Origin: Spirochaetaceae bacterium
Lineage (GTDB): Bacteria > Spirochaetota > Spirochaetia > Treponematales > Breznakiellaceae
Length of the DNA stretch: 7,457 nucleotides
Direction of reading: 5' to 3'
Assembly (NCBI GenBank): GCA_031279895.1
Contig: JAITHR010000204.1
Span: forward strand, 1 to 7,457
In this document: positions 5,275 to 7,457 of the stretch, piece by piece
Position numbering within the stretch: position 1 is the stretch's first letter
Layout of the letters: each line of letters begins with the position of its first letter
Notes under the pieces: model-generated
Told to the model about the DNA's origin: nothing
What the model saw: only the letters and a program-made list of their open reading frames with translations
Databases searched by the model: none
Program-made: the position numbers and the translations under genes

Positions 5275-6120
5275 ATGTCTATCGTACTCATTACCGCGCT
5301 CTTCGCGCTTGTCTTAGCCTTCGTGCTGGGGGTGGCCCTGGGGTTTTTCCAGAAAATATTCGCGGTTGTGGAAGACCCGCTTAAAGGCCAGGTCCGCGCC
5401 GCCCTTCCCGGGGCGAACTGCGGCGCCTGCGGGTTTCCCGGCTGCGACGGGTACGCCGGCGCGGTGGCCGCGGGAAACGCGGCAATAAACAAATGCACCG
5501 TAGGGGGCAAGGGAACCGCGGGAAAACTGGCGGCGCTCATAGGCGGAGACGCCACTATAACCCCCATCGTGGCGGTTATCGCCTGTCAGGGTTCCAAAGA
5601 ACACGCGCCGCCCAAAGGGGATTACCGGGGCATCCCGACCTGCCGGGGCGCGAAGCTCTCGGCCGGCGGCTCCAAACGCTGCTCGTGGGGCTGTCTCGGC
5701 TACGGAGACTGCGTTGCGGTTTGTCAGTTCGGCGCCCTTTCCATCGGATCCGACGGGCTTCCCCGCATTGACTATACCAAATGCACGGGTTGTAAAGCCT
5801 GCGTCGCCGAATGTCCCCAGCAGCTGCTTCGGGATATACCGACGGACCGGCAAGGGGCCATGGCAATATGTTCCAACCGGAACCCCATAAAGCCCATGGT
5901 ACGGAAAACCTGCAAGGTGGGCTGTATCAAGTGCGAAGCCTGCGTGAAAAACTGCCCGGAAAAATGTATCGTTATGGACAAGGGTATTCCGGTGGTCGAT
6001 TACGGGAAATGCACGTCCTGCGGAACCTGCGTGGCCAAATGCCCCATCAACGGAATTAAAATTATTCAACGCGATATTATCCCCTCAAAACCGTCGGAAA
6101 GTACGCAAGCGGTATCATAA
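5275..6120 (+). CDS. rnfB: RnfB, ferredoxin-accepting multi-cluster Fe-S subunit
   Basis: This 281-residue subunit accepts electrons from reduced ferredoxin on the cytoplasmic side. An N-terminal membrane helix (about 3-25) is followed by the Fe-S domain with C49, C52, C57 and C74 (NCGACGFPGCDGYA). Then come four ferredoxin-type cluster motifs: C136-x3-C140-x5-C146-x3-C150 (irregular spacing, known in long RnfB proteins), C170/173/176/180, C217/220/223/227 and C246/249/252/256. This is the long RnfB of acetogens and other anaerobes, larger than the roughly 190-residue enterobacterial form with two ferredoxin motifs. The start ATG 5275 follows AGGAGG (5264-5269), which overlaps the rnfA stop. 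It is the last rnf gene; the short hydrophilic tail after IKII has no recognised motif. Confidence 0.97.
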   Translation: MSIVLITALFALVLAFVLGVALGFFQKIFAVVEDPLKGQVRAALPGANCGACGFPGCDGYAGAVAAGNAAINKCTVGGKGTAGKLAALIGGDATITPIVAVIACQGSKEHAPPKGDYRGIPTCRGAKLSAGGSKRCSWGCLGYGDCVAVCQFGALSIGSDGLPRIDYTKCTGCKACVAECPQQLLRDIPTDRQGAMAICSNRNPIKPMVRKTCKVGCIKCEACVKNCPEKCIVMDKGIPVVDYGKCTSCGTCVAKCPINGIKIIQRDIIPSKPSESTQAVS

Positions 6121-6126
6121 AACGTC

Positions 6127-7457
6127 TTGAAACCGGTCATTGCCGCCGCATTAGCGGATATTCACGGGCTTATCCTGTTTTGTCGGGATAAGCCCGTCAT
6201 TACGGCCTTTGCGTCCCTCCTTGAGCGTTTTATGGAGGAGCCGGCCCCGCACGAGCGGGACATCGTCGCGGCATGGGCTTCTTTCCTGCGTACTCTGGCG
6301 CGTACCGGAGAGCGGTCTTTGTACCACGCGGTCGCGGCTGCGGCCCGGGTTGATGACAACCTGTTTACCCGTGCGTTGGAGTCGTCGGGAAAAACAGATC
6401 TTTCTAACGCTTCCGCCGATTCTCCTGAAAAAGACCCGGACATTCCCCCGCTTCTCCTCGCGTTTGGCAAGGCGGATCTCTCCCGTCTGGGAAGGATAGC
6501 GGGATTTGACCTTGGGTCCTTGGGCGCGTTTCTCGCAAAGCGTCTTGAGCGGGCGGGTTTCGCGGACCTTGCACGAAACACCGCCTCGGAATCCCGTGCG
6601 CTCTCCGGTTCCGCCGGCCCTTTCCCGGACATCTTTCCCGCCGGATCCGATTGGGCGCGGTCACTGCCCCGTTTCGCCGCAGTTATTCACGCCCAGGGCG
6701 CCGGGGAACTGGGTATCTGCCACGTGTTCCGCTGGGACCGCGGAGAAAGCACCCTAAAGCCGGTGCGTAACGCCGATACGGTGCGCCTTGCGGATTTGGC
6801 GGGCTACGGGGAGCAGCGCCGCACGGTGGTTGAGAACACCCTCCGGTTTCTCGCGGGATACCGGGCGAACAACCTCCTCCTCTACGGGGATCGCGGCACC
6901 GGCAAGTCAGCCACGGTGAAGGCGGTATGCGGCGAGTACGCGGACCGGGGGCTGCGCCTGATTGAGGCGGCAAAGCAGGATTTGTCCTGTCTTCCCGCAA
7001 TACTTGAGGCGCTTTCTTCACGGGCGCTCCGGTTTATTCTCTTTATTGACGACCTTTCATTTGAGAGCGCCGATAAGTCGTTCACCGCACTCAAGATGGT
7101 CCTTGAAGGAGGGGTAGGGGCCAAGCCCCCCAACGTGGCGGTATACGCCACCAGCAACCGCCGGCACTTTGTGAAGGAGCGTCTTTCCGATCGTCCGACC
7201 GCGTCCCTTGCGGCTTCCGGGGATATGCGGGCGTTTGATTCTATGCAGGAGCAGTTTTCCCTTGCGGACCGGTTCGGCGTAACGGTGGTATTTACCGCGC
7301 CGGCGCAGGAAGAGTTTCTCCGCATCGCCGAGTATATCGCGGAGCGCCGGGGGCTTTTGAGCGCCTCCGCCGACGAGGATTCCCGCCGGCGGTTTCGCGC
7401 CGACGCACTCCGTTGGGAGCGCTGGTTCAACGGCTGTTCCCCCCGCACCGCCGCGCA
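6127..7457 (+). CDS. DUF815/COG2607 AAA+ ATPase (3' end outside window)
   Basis: The frame is open from just after the rnfB stop (same frame) to the window edge, about 443 codons. The C-terminal half is a typical DUF815 P-loop ATPase. Counted from TTG 6127, Walker A is GDRGTGKS (254-261), Walker B is FILFIDDLSFE (Asp308, Asp309), the sensor segment is YATSNRRH (Asn344), and the family motif SLADRFGV follows (Arg382). The last visible residues resemble the usual RTARQF-like ending, so only a few residues are probably missing. The N-terminal half is helical and less conserved. The start is uncertain: TTG 6127 has no good ribosome site, while the next in-frame ATG, 6232, would drop a stretch (HGLILFCRDKPVITAFASLL) that looks like the normal N-terminus. 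The cellular role and substrate of this family are not known to me; a functional link to Rnf is not implied by position alone. Confidence 0.85.
   Translation, partial: MKPVIAAALADIHGLILFCRDKPVITAFASLLERFMEEPAPHERDIVAAWASFLRTLARTGERSLYHAVAAAARVDDNLFTRALESSGKTDLSNASADSPEKDPDIPPLLLAFGKADLSRLGRIAGFDLGSLGAFLAKRLERAGFADLARNTASESRALSGSAGPFPDIFPAGSDWARSLPRFAAVIHAQGAGELGICHVFRWDRGESTLKPVRNADTVRLADLAGYGEQRRTVVENTLRFLAGYRANNLLLYGDRGTGKSATVKAVCGEYADRGLRLIEAAKQDLSCLPAILEALSSRALRFILFIDDLSFESADKSFTALKMVLEGGVGAKPPNVAVYATSNRRHFVKERLSDRPTASLAASGDMRAFDSMQEQFSLADRFGVTVVFTAPAQEEFLRIAEYIAERRGLLSASADEDSRRRFRADALRWERWFNGCSPRTAA
6164..6197. repeat. Perfect 12-bp inverted repeat at the rnfB-DUF815 junction
   Basis: ACGGGCTTATCC (6164-6175) pairs with GGATAAGCCCGT (6186-6197), and a G-T pair (6176/6185) can extend the stem over an 8-nt loop. 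It begins 44 nt after the rnfB stop. No T-run follows on either strand, so it is not a canonical intrinsic terminator. It may protect the 3' end of the rnf message, act as a non-canonical terminator, or hinder translation of the ATPase gene, in whose N-terminal codons it probably lies. Confidence 0.75.

Noticed and set aside
5314..6069. Minus-strand frame of 251 codons opposite rnfB
   Set aside because: It is a shadow of the Cys/Gly-rich rnfB frame; rnfB itself is unambiguous.

Overview
The window is dominated by a complete six-gene rnf operon, rnfCDGEAB (949-6120, + strand). It encodes the membrane-bound, ion-pumping ferredoxin:NAD+ oxidoreductase. The order C-D-G-E-A-B is the one known from acetogens, clostridia and spirochaetes, not the proteobacterial A-B-C-D-G-E order. 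RnfB is the long form with four ferredoxin-type clusters. A DUF815/COG2607 AAA+ ATPase gene follows on the same strand and runs off the right edge. Gene order, the DUF815 neighbour, strong GGAGG ribosome sites and GC-rich codons suggest an anaerobe, most likely a spirochaete of the Treponema group (an inference; no rRNA or other marker is present).

Layout. 1-177: the C-terminal end of a GTPase, probably HflX. 132-680: a repeat-rich, GC-rich stretch with no credible gene. It holds a 50-bp tandem repeat that contains the GTPase stop codon, a 31-nt-arm imperfect inverted repeat, and a minisatellite of eight 21-bp units. 681-948: a more AT-rich stretch with a sigma70-like promoter and a leader of about 230 nt, containing a possible 19-codon leader peptide and two compact hairpins. 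949-6120: rnf genes. 2350-2487: a gap between rnfC and rnfD with a weak hairpin plus T-run and a good-looking internal promoter. 6121-7457: DUF815 ATPase, with a perfect 12-bp stem near its uncertain start.

How the genes work together. RnfB collects electrons from reduced ferredoxin through its Fe-S clusters. RnfA and RnfE hold a membrane-embedded [2Fe-2S] centre. RnfD and RnfG carry covalent FMN, and RnfC delivers electrons to NAD+ through its flavin/NADH-binding and Fe-S domains while ions are exported. rnfD, G, E and A overlap by 4 nt at each junction, which suggests translational coupling and fixed stoichiometry.

Nothing in the coding part looks like an undescribed system. The parts most worth a second look are non-coding: the covarying hairpin repeat, the 21/42-bp minisatellite, and the leader-peptide/hairpin arrangement ahead of rnfC.
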